Shown one piece after another: positions 30,217-41,879 of a DNA stretch of 64,000 nt. The DNA is from Kalmusia sp. IMI 367209 (Eukaryota > Ascomycota > Dothideomycetes > Pleosporales > Didymosphaeriaceae): assembly GCA_027946365.1 (NCBI GenBank), contig JAPEUQ010000021.1, positions 124,001 through 188,000 on the forward strand, given 5' to 3'. Position numbers and translations under genes: made by a program. Position 1 is the stretch's first letter; every line of letters starts with the position of its first letter. The notes under the pieces are model-generated. The model did not search any database and had not been told where the DNA came from. It saw only the letters and a list, made by a program, of their open reading frames with translations.

Positions 30217-32980
30217 TAATGGAAAGATGGATTGATTCGTAAGTCGGCTGTGAAGCGGGCGTATTGAATCTAGCGTTGTGTTGAGTTCTTCCTGTATTTT
30301 ATATTGTACGGCACTGTCAATTCAGCGTCTTTCTCTAGGGAGGTATATTCATCGTTCTGGGGTTGTGTACGTACGTGTAATGGAAATTAGCCATCTAGCT
30401 GCGTTAAATGAAAAAAATATTTGAAGGGCTACATTGATCGTTCTACATACACTTCATTGCGAGTGCAATCCAGAGAGTTGAGAGTAGTCGAGACGAGAAT
30501 GTAGAGTACTATCTCCTATGCTTAGTGACCCTGCACGTTCGTGAAGTGAACAGTAAATCATACTTTATAAGGGGGGCTCTGCTTGCTACCTTCACATCGC
30601 TTCCAGTAACGCCTCACCGTCGTGAGCAAATGGTGCCTTTCGAAGTATGGTTCGATATGAATGACACAGCTGCGCGCTTTCCAAGCGTGACGGTAGCTAC
30701 ATGGTGCTAGCCGAGGTTTTGTGGGCACTACAACGCACTTACAGCTTGCGCTTACTGTCACGAGATCAGCTATTAGCGTGCTCACTGGCAAGACTCGCGA
30801 GAAATCTAAGCTTAGGTACGGTAGGGCTGCTGAAAAGAGTGAGTAGATTTGGTGTTGATGCTACTACTGCAATTATGACTTATGGTCGCAACTAAGAAGA
30901 CTAAAAAACGAATGACGAAGATTGTTCACGCCAAAGATAAGGATTAGAAACTCATGCATCTTCTACAATTGCGAGGTGCTTGCTCAAAGCGAAAAGCTTG
31001 TGATTAGGTAGAGGCAGGGTTTGAGGAAGAGATAGCTTACCATAACTAGAAGGTAACGTATGATAAATATGTCTCTGAGGATGTAGAATGATAGGAGGAG
31101 GAGCCTACTTTTACGGAGAGAATTGCTTGCGCTGGTGAGAAGGACATCGCTCTCGAGCCGACGTGTGACACAACGAAGTATGCAAAAAGTCTGCACTGCG
31201 AGCGATGTCGTTAGACGAGAGCTCTCGAATTTTTTCTTATTATGCTGCAAAATATCGCAGTGTCGTGAAGTTGAAAGAGCAGGAGGTGAGTGTTACCGTC
31301 AGATGCTTGGGTGGTCTCGTCAATTCGGGCCACACCAATACTGCGCATTGCACGACACAACTTAACACGGCAACAGTGCATATGGGCTCTCTTCAGCTCA
31401 AGTAAGTGCAAGCACGCCGCTTGAACTAATACTGATCAATATGAGCGGTTTCCAAGGCCTTTCCGCGGGTCAGCGGCAGAGAGAGGGAGGGGAGAGAGAG
31501 AGAGCCGTGCATTAAGAGCCCGCAGCGCCAGCAGGCTCTTCTTGCACTATCTTCCAGCAATCAACATGCGTTAGTCCCTATATTAGCATTTACCAAGATT
31601 ACGGCATGTGGCAAGGCTGCGTGATAGAAGCTACGCGTATGAAATAGGGATTAGCGAGCTGTCTGGCGGGCAGGAGCCTGCGGAAGGCGTACTAAAGCTT
31701 CCGTAAGATTCACCTAACTTTGACGAGAGTCGCGCGCTTACTCAGGTACCCGACTGTAACGAGAGTTTGGCTTCAGGCTACACATACTGATCTCATACTT
31801 TCCTGTGCAAGAGCAGATTCAAACGTGACATTGCGGGCTTGTGGTCACGACAGTTCGTCCCCTACCCGGCATAGCATACAACTCGTGCCAATTATCACTC
31901 ATAACCTACCTCTAGGTATAATACGAGATAAAGCACCCACTAAAACGGATACGCTTTCAGGAGAGGGTAAGTGTGGGAGAAAGAGATATGGGGCACCGCC
32001 TGCCTCGCACTACATAACTATACAGGCGCCAGGCACTATGAGAGTTGCATTGGAAAGGAGTGCTTTCGACTATCTTCAGAGCTATCCTAGAAACTACCAG
32101 CTATCAACGCACCCAACAAAGCCAACGTTACTGCGGACGCGGGCAAGCCTTCTCCATATGTGGTGGATGAATGCGATTATGCCAATAAACACTGACGCCG
32201 GATAAGGGGTTGAATTAATTGAGCAGCGGGAGCAGAGTGCTAAGAACCGAGCACAAAGGTACCTAGCATCACAGTCCCACAGAACCACTCAAACCCCACC
32301 CAACACTTCTCAGCCTATCTCACCAACGCCAAAGTCATACTCATGAGAATACACTCTCAAAAGACCTGGACCTTATAAGAGCACATTTTCTGACAATCGA
32401 AGCGTTTTAGTACTATTAGAAAGTATGCAAAAAGTTTCCATGGGATACGGTAAGCACAACAGAAAGGCAGGACGGAGAGACGTCCAGCAAATTAAATTTG
32501 ACGTTGATACTGAGGGCGTCAGTCATTACAATGCAATCGTACTAGGAGCTGATAATATACAGACCTGGCGGTCCAGCGGTCAAAGTACTATGTGTAGTGA
32601 ATACAGGTACTCGAACGTCGACAAGTGCTTTCACAAGACGCGGCCACAGTATGCAATTATGAAATACATAGAATATTTACAAAGAGGAAAGTCCAAGAGG
32701 AAAATAATTTCCTCCAAGTCACACCTAAGGCCGGGACGTTAACGCGGCCGATAAGAGACCCCTGTCATCCGACGCGACGATCACGAACCTGCACAAGGTT
32801 GTCCATTTTCTTTTTCACTCTGGAGAGATATAGCATCAAAGTAAACATATGCAGTAAGCGAGCGCCCAAGCTTATGGACAAGAAAATAAATTCGAACATT
32901 ATATTATTTTGAGTCTTATAATCGTAACGTCATCAAACCAACGCTACCTGCTCCTGCTCACGCCTTGACTCTTCACAAAG
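30217..32980. other. 2.8-kb gene-free region
   Basis: The largest spacer of the window, between the giant gene and the convergent beta-glucosidase gene. Frames such as 31720-32205 and 32425-32742 (plus) show no domain, biased composition or splice-supported extension. The sequence is more AT-rich around 30900-31100 and 32850-32930. Degenerate transposon debris is possible but I cannot identify any. One purine microsatellite is listed separately. Confidence 0.45.
31478..31504 (+). repeat. GA-rich microsatellite
   Basis: A 27-bp purine run made mostly of GA units with GGG interruptions, in the gene-free region. No coding context. Confidence 0.8.
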
Positions 32981-35548
32981 TCAGTTTCCCAATACATCAA
33001 CCTCCTTGCTAACCCTCAAATCCCTCGAGCTTTCACCCACCCAGAACGTGAACTGGCCCTCCGGCACAACCCACTCCTGTACCACCACATCCCAATAGCT
33101 CAAGTCCCTCCTCAGCAACTCAAAGGTCACAGTCTTCGACTCTCCAGCTTCAAGGTACACCTTTTCGAAGCCCCTCAATTGCTTGGGAGGCGTACCAGCC
33201 GGCGCACCAGCAGGCAGACCCAGATACAGCTGCGGGACCGCCGCACCCGCAACGTCGCCCGTATTCGACACGCTGACGGTAACATTGTACAGAGGCGCCC
33301 AGAGCTCCGGGTTGCCGCCAGGCTGAACAGGCTGCGCGGCAGGCTGCGCGCTGATATTAGCCACCAACGGCTCGGCCGCAATATCCTTAATATCGAAGGT
33401 CGTGTATGAAAGGCCGAATCCGAACTCGTACCTCACCGAGATATTTTGCGCATCGAAGTACCGGTAGTCGATCTCGAGCTTCTCGTCGAACCACGACTGC
33501 CAGTCGTAAAAGCCCGTGGTGTTGATGGCGGTCGTGGGCGGCGCGTTATAATCGCTGCCGTTGAGCGCGATGGTATATGGCAGATGGCCCGAGGGATTCA
33601 CGTCGCCGTAGAGAATGTCGACGAGAGAGTGTCCGGATTCCTGGCCGGGGAAATGAGCGGCGAGGATGGCGGTCACGTTGGGGTGGTCGGCCCAGGGGAG
33701 CACGTTGATGCCTGAGGAATGCGTGACGACGACGGTGTTGTTGCATTTGCTGGCAACGCTCTCGACGACTTCATCGCCGTGCCAATCAACGTGCAGGGAG
33801 GCGCGGTCGGCGCCTTCCTCGGCCCAGGTCTTCAGCATGACGATGCATACTTCGGGTCGGTCGGGGATAAGCAGGGTGTCGATGTCGGTGCTTGCAATGA
33901 GAGTATTGTTGAGCCAGTATTGGACGATTTTTGCGTTGTCTTGGGCGGCCCGGTCTTGGATTGCACGGAGAGGGGTAACGACGTAGGTAAGTTGACCGGT
34001 ACCTGAACCACCGCCGGCTACGAGGGTTCCGTATTCGTAGTTCTTTTGGTTGAGTTGACCTTGGCTGGGCTCGGCAGCGTCATTGCCAAATATGGCGATG
34101 TTTTTCGGTGCCTTGAGAGGCAGTGTGTTGTTCACATTCTTCAGCAGAACCGTACCAGCAGCGCCGTGCTTCCGGATGAGCTTAGCATGGTCGCCACGCA
34201 CATCACGGCTGCTCTCGCCTGTCAGATTATATTCACGAGTCCAGGTGTTAGGCGGAGAGAAAGTGTTCAGCTCGGCAGTCGAAGGATCAACAGTAGGGAA
34301 GTCTTGGTCCTGGCCTAACCAGTAGTAAGGCGTCATGATACGAATGACCATATCGTCGAGACGGCTTTCAGCCAGAGAGCCGTTGTTTACAGCAATAGTA
34401 ACGTTTCCACCAAAGAAGGAAGGCATGGGCGGGTTTTCGGCAGCGAACGCGGTACCGTAGGCACCAAGGCCTCCCGGCATATCCATGTCAAGACCAGCCT
34501 CGATACTGGCGACACCAGAATGAGTAGCACCCCAATCGGACCTAAAAGCGTTGAAGTCAGTGAATATCTCCAAATAGGCTTCATAGTAGATCTCTTACAT
34601 CACGTATCCTTGGAATCCAAGCTCGGTCTTAAGCAAGCCATTCTGAGTTTTCGAGTTCTGGCAACCATAGCTGCCGTTGATGCGGGAGTAAGAGCACATC
34701 ATGCTCGCAACCTTAGCACGGGCTGCATCGGCAAACGGCCACAGATAGAGCTCGTGCATAGTCCTATCGTCAATGTTGGATGAAATAGCCGCAGAAAGCA
34801 AATCTGTCGTAGTGCCGTTCGTGTCATAAACTGGGTTGCGCTGAGTCTCCTGCTCGTTTCCGATATAGTGCTTCGCGCAAGCCTGGACACCCGCATCCTG
34901 AGTACCGACAATCGTCTCCTTCATGAAGACACCGGCAAGATACGGATCAGCGGCAGCGCCCTCCCAGTTGCGTCCGGCATAGCCTGAGCGGCCGAGCGGG
35001 CCTGCCACAGGCTGGAGAGCGATGTGAGCGCCTTTGGCTTTGAATTCTTCTCCCATAGCATACCCACGCTCATACATGAGTTCCTTATCCCAGGAAGCTC
35101 CTGCAGAGACACCTGCGGAAAAGACGCTGGCGTAATCTGCGACACGAATGGCCAATGGGCCATCCTGAAGACAAAGACCAGGGAAGCCAAGACGCGGGAT
35201 GGCGACGATGTTGCCAACGCAAGGGCCGGCTTGACCTGTAACCATGTCGGATTTCTCCTCGATGGTTAGCTGGGCTACGAAATCTTTTGCCTTCTGTAAG
35301 GCCTCTTCCCAACCGCCGGCTCCGGTTGCATTGGCTGACCATTGTTAACGTTAATCATTCAAGGGAAAACCAGGGCACATGAACTCACGAGAAGGATAGA
35401 CAGCTGGCGAAGAGCCATATTCATCTAGGATCGTCGTATTCAGCGGCTGCACGTATTGAAACGCATCCTCATCTCTTGAACCGCCACTGAAATCCTGGGC
35501 AGCTACCAGGGCTGAGCCCGCAAGCAAGACAGAGAGAAAAGTGGCCAT
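32981..35548 (-). CDS. Secreted beta-glucosidase, glycoside hydrolase family 3
   Basis: Three exons: 35548-35389, 35334-34599, 34541-32981; introns of 54 and 57 bp with GTGAGT/GTAAGA donors; 818 residues. Signal peptide MATFLSVLLAGSALVAAQD. GH3 N-domain signatures: GPCVGNIVAIPRLGFPGLCL, LQDGPL, KHYIGNEQE and MCSYSRING. The nucleophile is the Asp of VMSDWGATHSG (about Asp301), a motif rebuilt across intron 2. The C-domain has AAGTVLLKN, and a fibronectin III-like end carries QLRGFEKVYLEAGESKTVTF. Releases glucose from cellobiose and other beta-glucosides outside the cell (family knowledge). Many NxT/S sites fit secretion. Confidence 0.93.
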
Positions 35549-36885
35549 TCTTCTCTTCAGCTAATTCGATCAAAGCTGCCTTGATTGCTGCCATAGTGGT
35601 GACGGGCACTCTTTTATAGTAGAGGAAACCTGCTTGGGAGATTCGTCCGGTGCCGGCTATTGAGAACGCCATGATGAGCACCATCCGTAGCAACGACCAT
35701 GCATGTTGGTCCCGAAGTTTGCCCGTTGGCGTCCAGTGTGGAGGCTCCGCGTGGAGCTAAGGGCATCATCCCGGAGACTTGACTACGGGATGGAAGGTCG
35801 CCAAGCAAGTAGTTTCAATCTTGTTTACGCCTCTGAGGTCGATCGTAGAATTCTTGAGCGGGTGGCTGACTCTTGGTCCAGAGTCGACGACGAGTATACG
35901 AACGCCGGTTAAGAACCAAACCGTGTTCATCCAGTATCAGATTTCAGGAACCAACCACGAGGCTTAGGAGAAACACACATAACACTTGAACACCCCTGCC
36001 ATCCTTCCGACCCCGCCCACGAACCTCTCATTCCACCTCCCCAGATCTCCTGACCGAGCCATCACGACTCATTCGGGCGGGGAACCCAACCTCTTCCTGA
36101 CACTCATCCCGGCCCATATTTCGCCAAGGTTGACCCCATCTCGGCCCCGCGCTCAACAAAGTACCACCGGCCGATGCAACGTTCGGCACATATTTTTCGC
36201 ATCGTGACGAGGCCCCATCACGCTCGTGGTTATACAGAAATTTCTTAGACAGGCCTTGATGTCCTAGATGCGGAGGCATCGGTAAGATGGCTAGCTCAAT
36301 TGGGTGCTAGTGCGGCTCAATTAGGCTTGTACACCGGTGGTGTCGGCTGCTACCCCAGTATCGTGATGACGCAAGGCCATGTGGGGAAAATCTCGCGTGG
36401 ATCAGTGGTGCTTTAGTGCCGAGGTGTGTTTGGCTCGTAGAAAGCGGTAATTGCAAGCGGTAGAGGAAAAGCTTTGGTTCCCTTCAACCCGGTTATGTTG
36501 CAGGCCGTGCTGGCAGGAACACAGTGAGTTCGGATGAACAATGTGGAGCGAAGATCCTGGTCTTGATATCACAACTTCCCCAGAAACAATGCTGGCCACC
36601 TCGCATTCCCCCTCACTATACCACGAAACCACCCGGACATTGACCGACCCACAAATTTGGCTTAGTCCAAAGGAAGACTGGATATCATTGACCTTGATCC
36701 CGACCTAAATTAACCAAGTAGAACCGTATCCTAGACATGAAGGAAATTCGTAACTCCATAAACACCCATCTTCCTTTCGTACACTTCCGAGCTATGTCGA
36801 CGCAAAGCCCGGACCAAACAATTCGTGGGTGTTTCTCAACTCCGTGAGCTTTTCAGACCCACGGTTCAAATCTAGACCAAACATC
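35549..36885. other. Intergenic, beta-glucosidase upstream region
   Basis: Promoter side of the beta-glucosidase gene and 3' flank of ILV1, both minus. No coding frame, RNA or repeat recognised over 1.3 kb. Confidence 0.4.
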
Positions 36886-38679
36886 TTAATCCCTCAAAAA
36901 CATCTTATAACTCTCACTCCCAGTCACATTCTTCCATGGATACCCAATGTCCCGCAAAAATTTCTCAAGCTCACCCAATTCCTCCTGTCGACACTGGATG
37001 CCCGCCAATATTCTCGCGACATCGCCCCCGTAATTCCTGTAATGGAACAGACTTATATTCATGCCGGGCTGTAGGGTGTGCAGGAACTTGTACAAGGCAC
37101 CGCCCCGCTCGGGGAACTCGAACATGAACATGTGCTCATCAGCGGCATTGCTGCGGCCGCCCACGAGGTAGCGGATGTGCGACTTGGCGAGCTCGTCGTT
37201 CGACAGATCGGTCGCTGTCATGCCCTCTGCCTGTAGGCGCGCGAGAAGGTCGGGGAGATCTTGTGAGCGTGTGGCGGCTTTCATTTCCACACCGATAAGA
37301 ATATTTGCTGCGTCGGGGCCGGAATAGCGATAGTTGAAGGCAGTAACAGCCATGGGATGCACGATCGAAACGAGCTTTGCGAAGGCGCCGGGCTTCTCAG
37401 GGATGATGACAGAGATGAGGGCTTCTTTGTTTTCACCCAAGGCGGCGCGCTCGGCGACGAAGCGGAGGCGGTCGAAGTTCATATTTGCACCTGAAGCGAT
37501 GGCGACGAGGCCGCGGTTAGGGTTGGGTGACGGGTTCCGCTTGACCCATTTTTTTAGACCGGCGAGGGCGAGGGCGCCCGCGGGCTCGACGATGGAGCGC
37601 GTATCTTCGAACATGTCTTTGATGGCGGCGCAGGTCTCGTCGGTGGTGACCTGGACGACTTCGTCGACGACCTCTTGGCAGATGCGGAAAGTTTCTTCGC
37701 CGACTGTCTTGACTGCGGCACCGTCGGCGAAAAGTCCTACTTCTTTTAGCATGACGCGCTGACCCTTCCGGAGCGATTCGACCATAGCGTTGGCATCGTA
37801 TGCTTCTACCCCAATAATCTTAACGTGCGGGGCTATACGCTTAATGTAGATGCCGATTCCTCCAATGAGTCCTCCACCACCGACGCAACAGAACACCGCT
37901 TCCAGATCTTGCAAATTCGTCTGCCGCAGCAGCTCCATGCCAATTGTACCTTGCCCTGCTATAACGTATGGATCGTCGAATGGCGGGATAGATATGAGTC
38001 CATGGAGCTTCTCCAGGCGCGCCGCCTCCGCCTTCGCAGCATCAAAATCCGCGCCATGTAATATAACCGAGCCACCGAGTCGCGAGACGTTCTTGTGTTT
38101 GATGTCCGGGGTTCCTGAGGGCATGACGATGGTGGCAGGGATGCGGAGGTGGCGGGCAGAGTATGCGACGCCTTGTGCGTGGTTGCCAGCACTGCACGCA
38201 ACTACACCTTTCCATCGAGCCTTTGGATCCAAATGTGCCATTTTGTTGTATGCACCGCGCAGCTTGAAGCTAAATACGGGCTGAAGATCTTCGCGCTTGA
38301 GCAGGACATTGCATTCCAGCCTGTTGCTAAGGTTCGTTGCGTGAGTGAGTGGGGTTTCTTGTACGACTTCGTAGACTCGGGACGTAAGAATCAATCGTAG
38401 GTACTATCAATTGAGTCAAAATTAATGCTCCCTTTTTCTCGCTCTTCTATAATATTTGATGCTCACATCAGGGTACCCATTTGGTAGCAGAAAAGCCTCT
38501 GGAATCGCACTCTGAGCCTTGCTCTTTGGGCTCTCCGATGGCGGACTGGGGTTCGCAGTATACTCAGTCAACGAAAGACCCGTTTGTTTGGGCGTCCGTG
38601 GCGATGCCACGCCATTGGTGTTTGAACGCCCGTCAGGCGTTGTGGGGCGCGAATAGTCGTCTATAGCAGCAGGAGGCAT
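36886..38679 (-). CDS. ILV1: Threonine deaminase (threonine ammonia-lyase)
   Basis: First step of isoleucine synthesis: threonine to 2-oxobutanoate. Two exons, 38679-38467 and 38403-36886, 63-bp intron, 576 residues, normal for fungal Ilv1. The PLP lysine lies in [11 protein letters not shown] (Lys118). The PLP phosphate loop is VGGGGLIGG, and [13 protein letters not shown] is also present. Two ACT-like regulatory domains follow (about residues 400-575), with [13 protein letters not shown] and [17 protein letters not shown], so isoleucine feedback is expected. The enzyme is mitochondrial in yeast; the N-terminus here ([15 protein letters not shown]) is not a classical presequence, so an alternative upstream start cannot be excluded. 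Confidence 0.95.
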
Positions 38680-39186
38680 AGTGGTGGTGTGTTGTTGTGA
38701 CTGTTCCGCAAGCTCGAAATTTTAGAACAAGATGATGTCGGTGTGGTGGTCGGAGCAGGGTTGGCACGGTACGCAAATGAGCTGTAGTGGGGTAATTCGG
38801 TCCGATCGGGTGCGCTATCGGACCGCATAGGGCTCGATTCCTATCACTTTGAACGTTAAGAAGCTGCTTATATTTTATCAAGATTTTCAATTGCAATGAT
38901 GGTATACAATGATTTCTGATTAATTTCAGCTTGTCCGTGAAGTCAATACGTATCGAAGTGTGCGACACAACCACGAATCAGTGCCCGTCTTATACCAACC
39001 GCTGAAATGCACAAATGATCGCCCCGGTACGGTTGCCTTATCGGCCACTGTACATTCGCTGCTTGAAGTTAATACATACGCCTCGTTTTCGCCTTTTTTT
39101 TAGGTGCGAATACAAGGTTCCGTGGTCGTAGGCTCCAAGTTTCCTGTCCCACAGGTCAAAAAACCACTTCTTCGTCCAGTCACAAT
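38680..39186. promoter_or_regulatory. ILV1 upstream region
   Basis: About 500 bp upstream of ILV1 and downstream of the 2EXR-like gene. Presumably contains the ILV1 promoter. No TGACTCA site seen within it. Confidence 0.35.
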
Positions 39187-40564
39187 CTACTTTCGATTGT
39201 ACTTATAGAACCCACTTCGGTGTTGGCCCCTACAGCGGGCAAGATCTTTTTTGAGAATCGGCACATTTCCTGTCCTGTCCACTGTCCACCAGCCCTGTTC
39301 GTAGTCCTTCTCTGAATTCATCAGGCGGACACGTTCCAAGTTCGGTAGCTTCTTGAGCAGGATCGGTACCGGCAACTGATGCTGTATAGTTATTGCCGTG
39401 ATTGCATTGCGCTGCTGTCGAGTGAGGCGATTTTCCATAACGATGAAGTTGAACAAAACATTCTCCGAGTCGAAGCAGAAGTGGTTCAGAGAGTAAGGCA
39501 GGGTGTATGTCTCGAGGTATAGCTGTCGACACACGCGATTGAGCAGAACCATTGCGCTCATATGGCTGAGTTGCTGTGCATGAATAGTAAATGGATTATA
39601 CCTCCCTTCATATACGATGCTGCAATACTGGAAGGCTGGAAGAGACGAACGGGTGCCATTAGGCATGTCAAGATTTGAATAGGTCACATATCCCAATTCG
39701 ATTGTGTTGCCGCCGAGAGCATAATCATAGATGCACTGACGAATGCTGGAGGGAAGACGCAGCAATGGAGAGTCGGTCTGGTTTGCTGTCCACCTATAAT
39801 ACATAGTCAGTGATTGGTTATCGCTTATCGCACACTATCCGAACTCACAGTATGGCCTGTCTGGATCCCTCATATATTTTGTTCTCGTACAGTGTCTTCC
39901 GGGGTGGGGAAGTCTTGGGTGGAATATACTCTCGTCCATCAAAAATGCGAGCCGATACCTCGGCTGCGCTCTCTCGGCCGCCGCGGTCATTGCAGTCGAC
40001 CAAAACTGCAGCCTGAGTGCCTTCGCTCGATATATCCATGTCATTTACGTACAAGTCCTCCACCTCGCTCGCGCCCGTCGACGGAACAAGCTGTAAACTA
40101 CCATGTGCCTGAGCATGTTTCACTGCTAGGTCTCTCATGTTCTGTCGATAGGTCCTCATGTATGGATTGAGAGTGGCGCGGGCACCATTGTCCGTCTCCC
40201 TTTGTTGTCGCAGATGTGGCCTAGCTTTTGCTATATCTAGTGCCGCTTCAAATGGATCTTTTTTCTTCGGGGCTTCGTTAATATCCACATCATGGTTGGG
40301 CATAGACACAGGGCCGCTGAACTTCTTTCCAAGTCTCTCCTGTACAGCCTGCTCTTTCTCGGCTGCCCGCCTCTGGCCCCGGTTCAAAGGACTACCATCG
40401 CCGTTTAAGGCAGACGAAGCATCAGAGCGATGTAGCGGAGGACCAGATTCAGGCGGTGTACGCTTGCGCCGCTTGCCCGTGTTGACAAGATCCGACGCAA
40501 AGACATCAATTTCGGAAGGTGCGAATACCATGTTCTCGCGCGAATAGGTGCGTTTGCGAGGCAT
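39187..40564 (-). CDS. Unknown protein, basic N-terminus and 2EXR-like C-terminus
   Basis: Two exons, 40564-39849 and 39793-39187, joined by a 55-bp intron (GTGAGT donor, TATAG acceptor), 440 residues. Start chosen at MPRKRTYSRENMVFAPSE; an in-frame ATG-like codon 35 residues upstream adds unconvincing sequence. The N-terminal half is charged, with nuclear-localisation-like basic clusters (GKRRKRTPP, RGQRRAAEKE). The C-terminal part begins LLRLPSSIRQCIYDYALGGN, resembling the 2EXR/F-box-like proteins common in filamentous fungi, and continues with RVCRQLYLETYTLPYSLNHF. Function unknown; nuclear location is inferred. Confidence 0.7.
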
Positions 40565-41879
40565 CGTGGTGAGTTGGGAAGATAAGATCGCGGGGTGTCG
40601 ACGAGTTGACAGTTGTGCAGTGTGCGCAGTCGTGACACAGTTTGCGGAGTACTTAAAAGTAAAGTGCACGCGCGTGATGGTGAAAATAGAAGGTGCAGTC
40701 GAATTTGCACCGGCTGCGCGAATTAAGCGTCGTCTCGGTCAACAGAACCATTGCTTTCACTACCATTTTCACTAGCGGTGAAGGTGTAAGAATGGTTGAA
40801 TGGTGTGGACGTTCCAGGGAACCACAGTACGTGCTTCCACGTGATTGGTAGAATCTGACTCACTGCTTTTGTGGCTCTACTAAGGTCGTGATCTAACCAC
40901 AGGTTTCGAAATCATGTACCCAAGGCTCGACCGTGTACCCAATCCTCTTGCCAATAGAAATGGCCTTACCTCTGGAGTAGAAGCACTTCAAACAATTCAA
41001 CAGTCATATCACCATGCCAAAGTCTGTTCGCTGACATAGTAAAAAATTGAAGATGAGAGTACTTATCAGGTCTAGGCTGTGACAAATGCAGAAGGGTTAC
41101 GTATACACATTGGGAATTTTAGGCCTTTGGAAACAAAACCACTCTTTGTGGGTATCTTTGAAAGCATGTCATAGCACATTGAATGCATGAAGTGCGATGA
41201 GGGCTTACGTACTAGATTTGAACTTATTGATCGAGCTAAAGATTATTATGTCATAGATTGGCTATCCCGTTTCAGCGCGATCACTACTTTCTGTGGATGT
41301 GTCTGCAGCTGTTGAGCAGTCGCCCCTATAGAGGAAAGTAGAGGACCAATTTGCAAGCATAACGGATGTAGAGGAAAACACATCTTTCATTTTTTTGGGT
41401 TCGGGGACGAGATATAATTTTGATCGCGTCCTCTGCTAGTTGTTGGAGGAGACCCATGATTAGGGTAGTGGTCGAGTCGCAGGGGATCTGAACCATGGAT
41501 CGCAACGTGCTACCTACCACAAAGTTCAAAAGTTCAACTTTCGAAATTGAATCGCGTCCTTCGCTAGTTGTTGGCGAGTACAATAGAGACAAGGACCACG
41601 GTATTATGGCCATTATTTCTTAGGGCGTGTATCCGTCTTACTGACCATACTTTGGCATCATATCGATCATCTCAGCTTAACATATCTCTGTAGTTACACA
41701 ACAGTGACATTCCCATGTCGCACTACAAACTTGGTAGCGCCCTATTGGTAGGAGGTCACGGTTTGTGAGAACATGCGATGCAGCCCATATAGGAATCGAA
41801 TGATCGATTTGAATAGTCTCTATCGCAAATCAGCTGATGAGTATGGAACGATGAGAGACGCCATAGTACAGCTCCTACT
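40565..41879. other. Intergenic with a short direct repeat
   Basis: No gene recognised. Near-identical 24-26 bp segments (atcgcgtcctctgctagttg-type) occur at 41421-41450 and 41548-41580 in direct orientation. An 11-mer fitting the RNA polymerase III A-box consensus lies at 41469 but no proper B box follows. Confidence 0.4.
41421..41580 (+). repeat. Pair of direct repeats, about 128 bp apart
   Basis: Units at 41421-41450 and 41548-41580 share atcgcgtcct, then gctagttgttgg, with two mismatched bases between and one after. They flank a 97-bp segment. Could be a footprint of a mobile insertion or a local duplication; no target-site or terminal inverted repeat seen. Confidence 0.6.

Noticed and set aside
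31720..32205. 161-codon plus-strand frame in the 2.8-kb gap
   Set aside because: No domain, no compositional bias of coding sequence, no homologous feel; treated as chance.
38412..38418. TGAGTCA (Gcn4/CpcA-type site) in the ILV1 intron
   Set aside because: Tempting because ILV1 is under general amino-acid control in yeast, but the same 7-mer occurs at 40857 and 63344 in unrelated places, so chance is likely.
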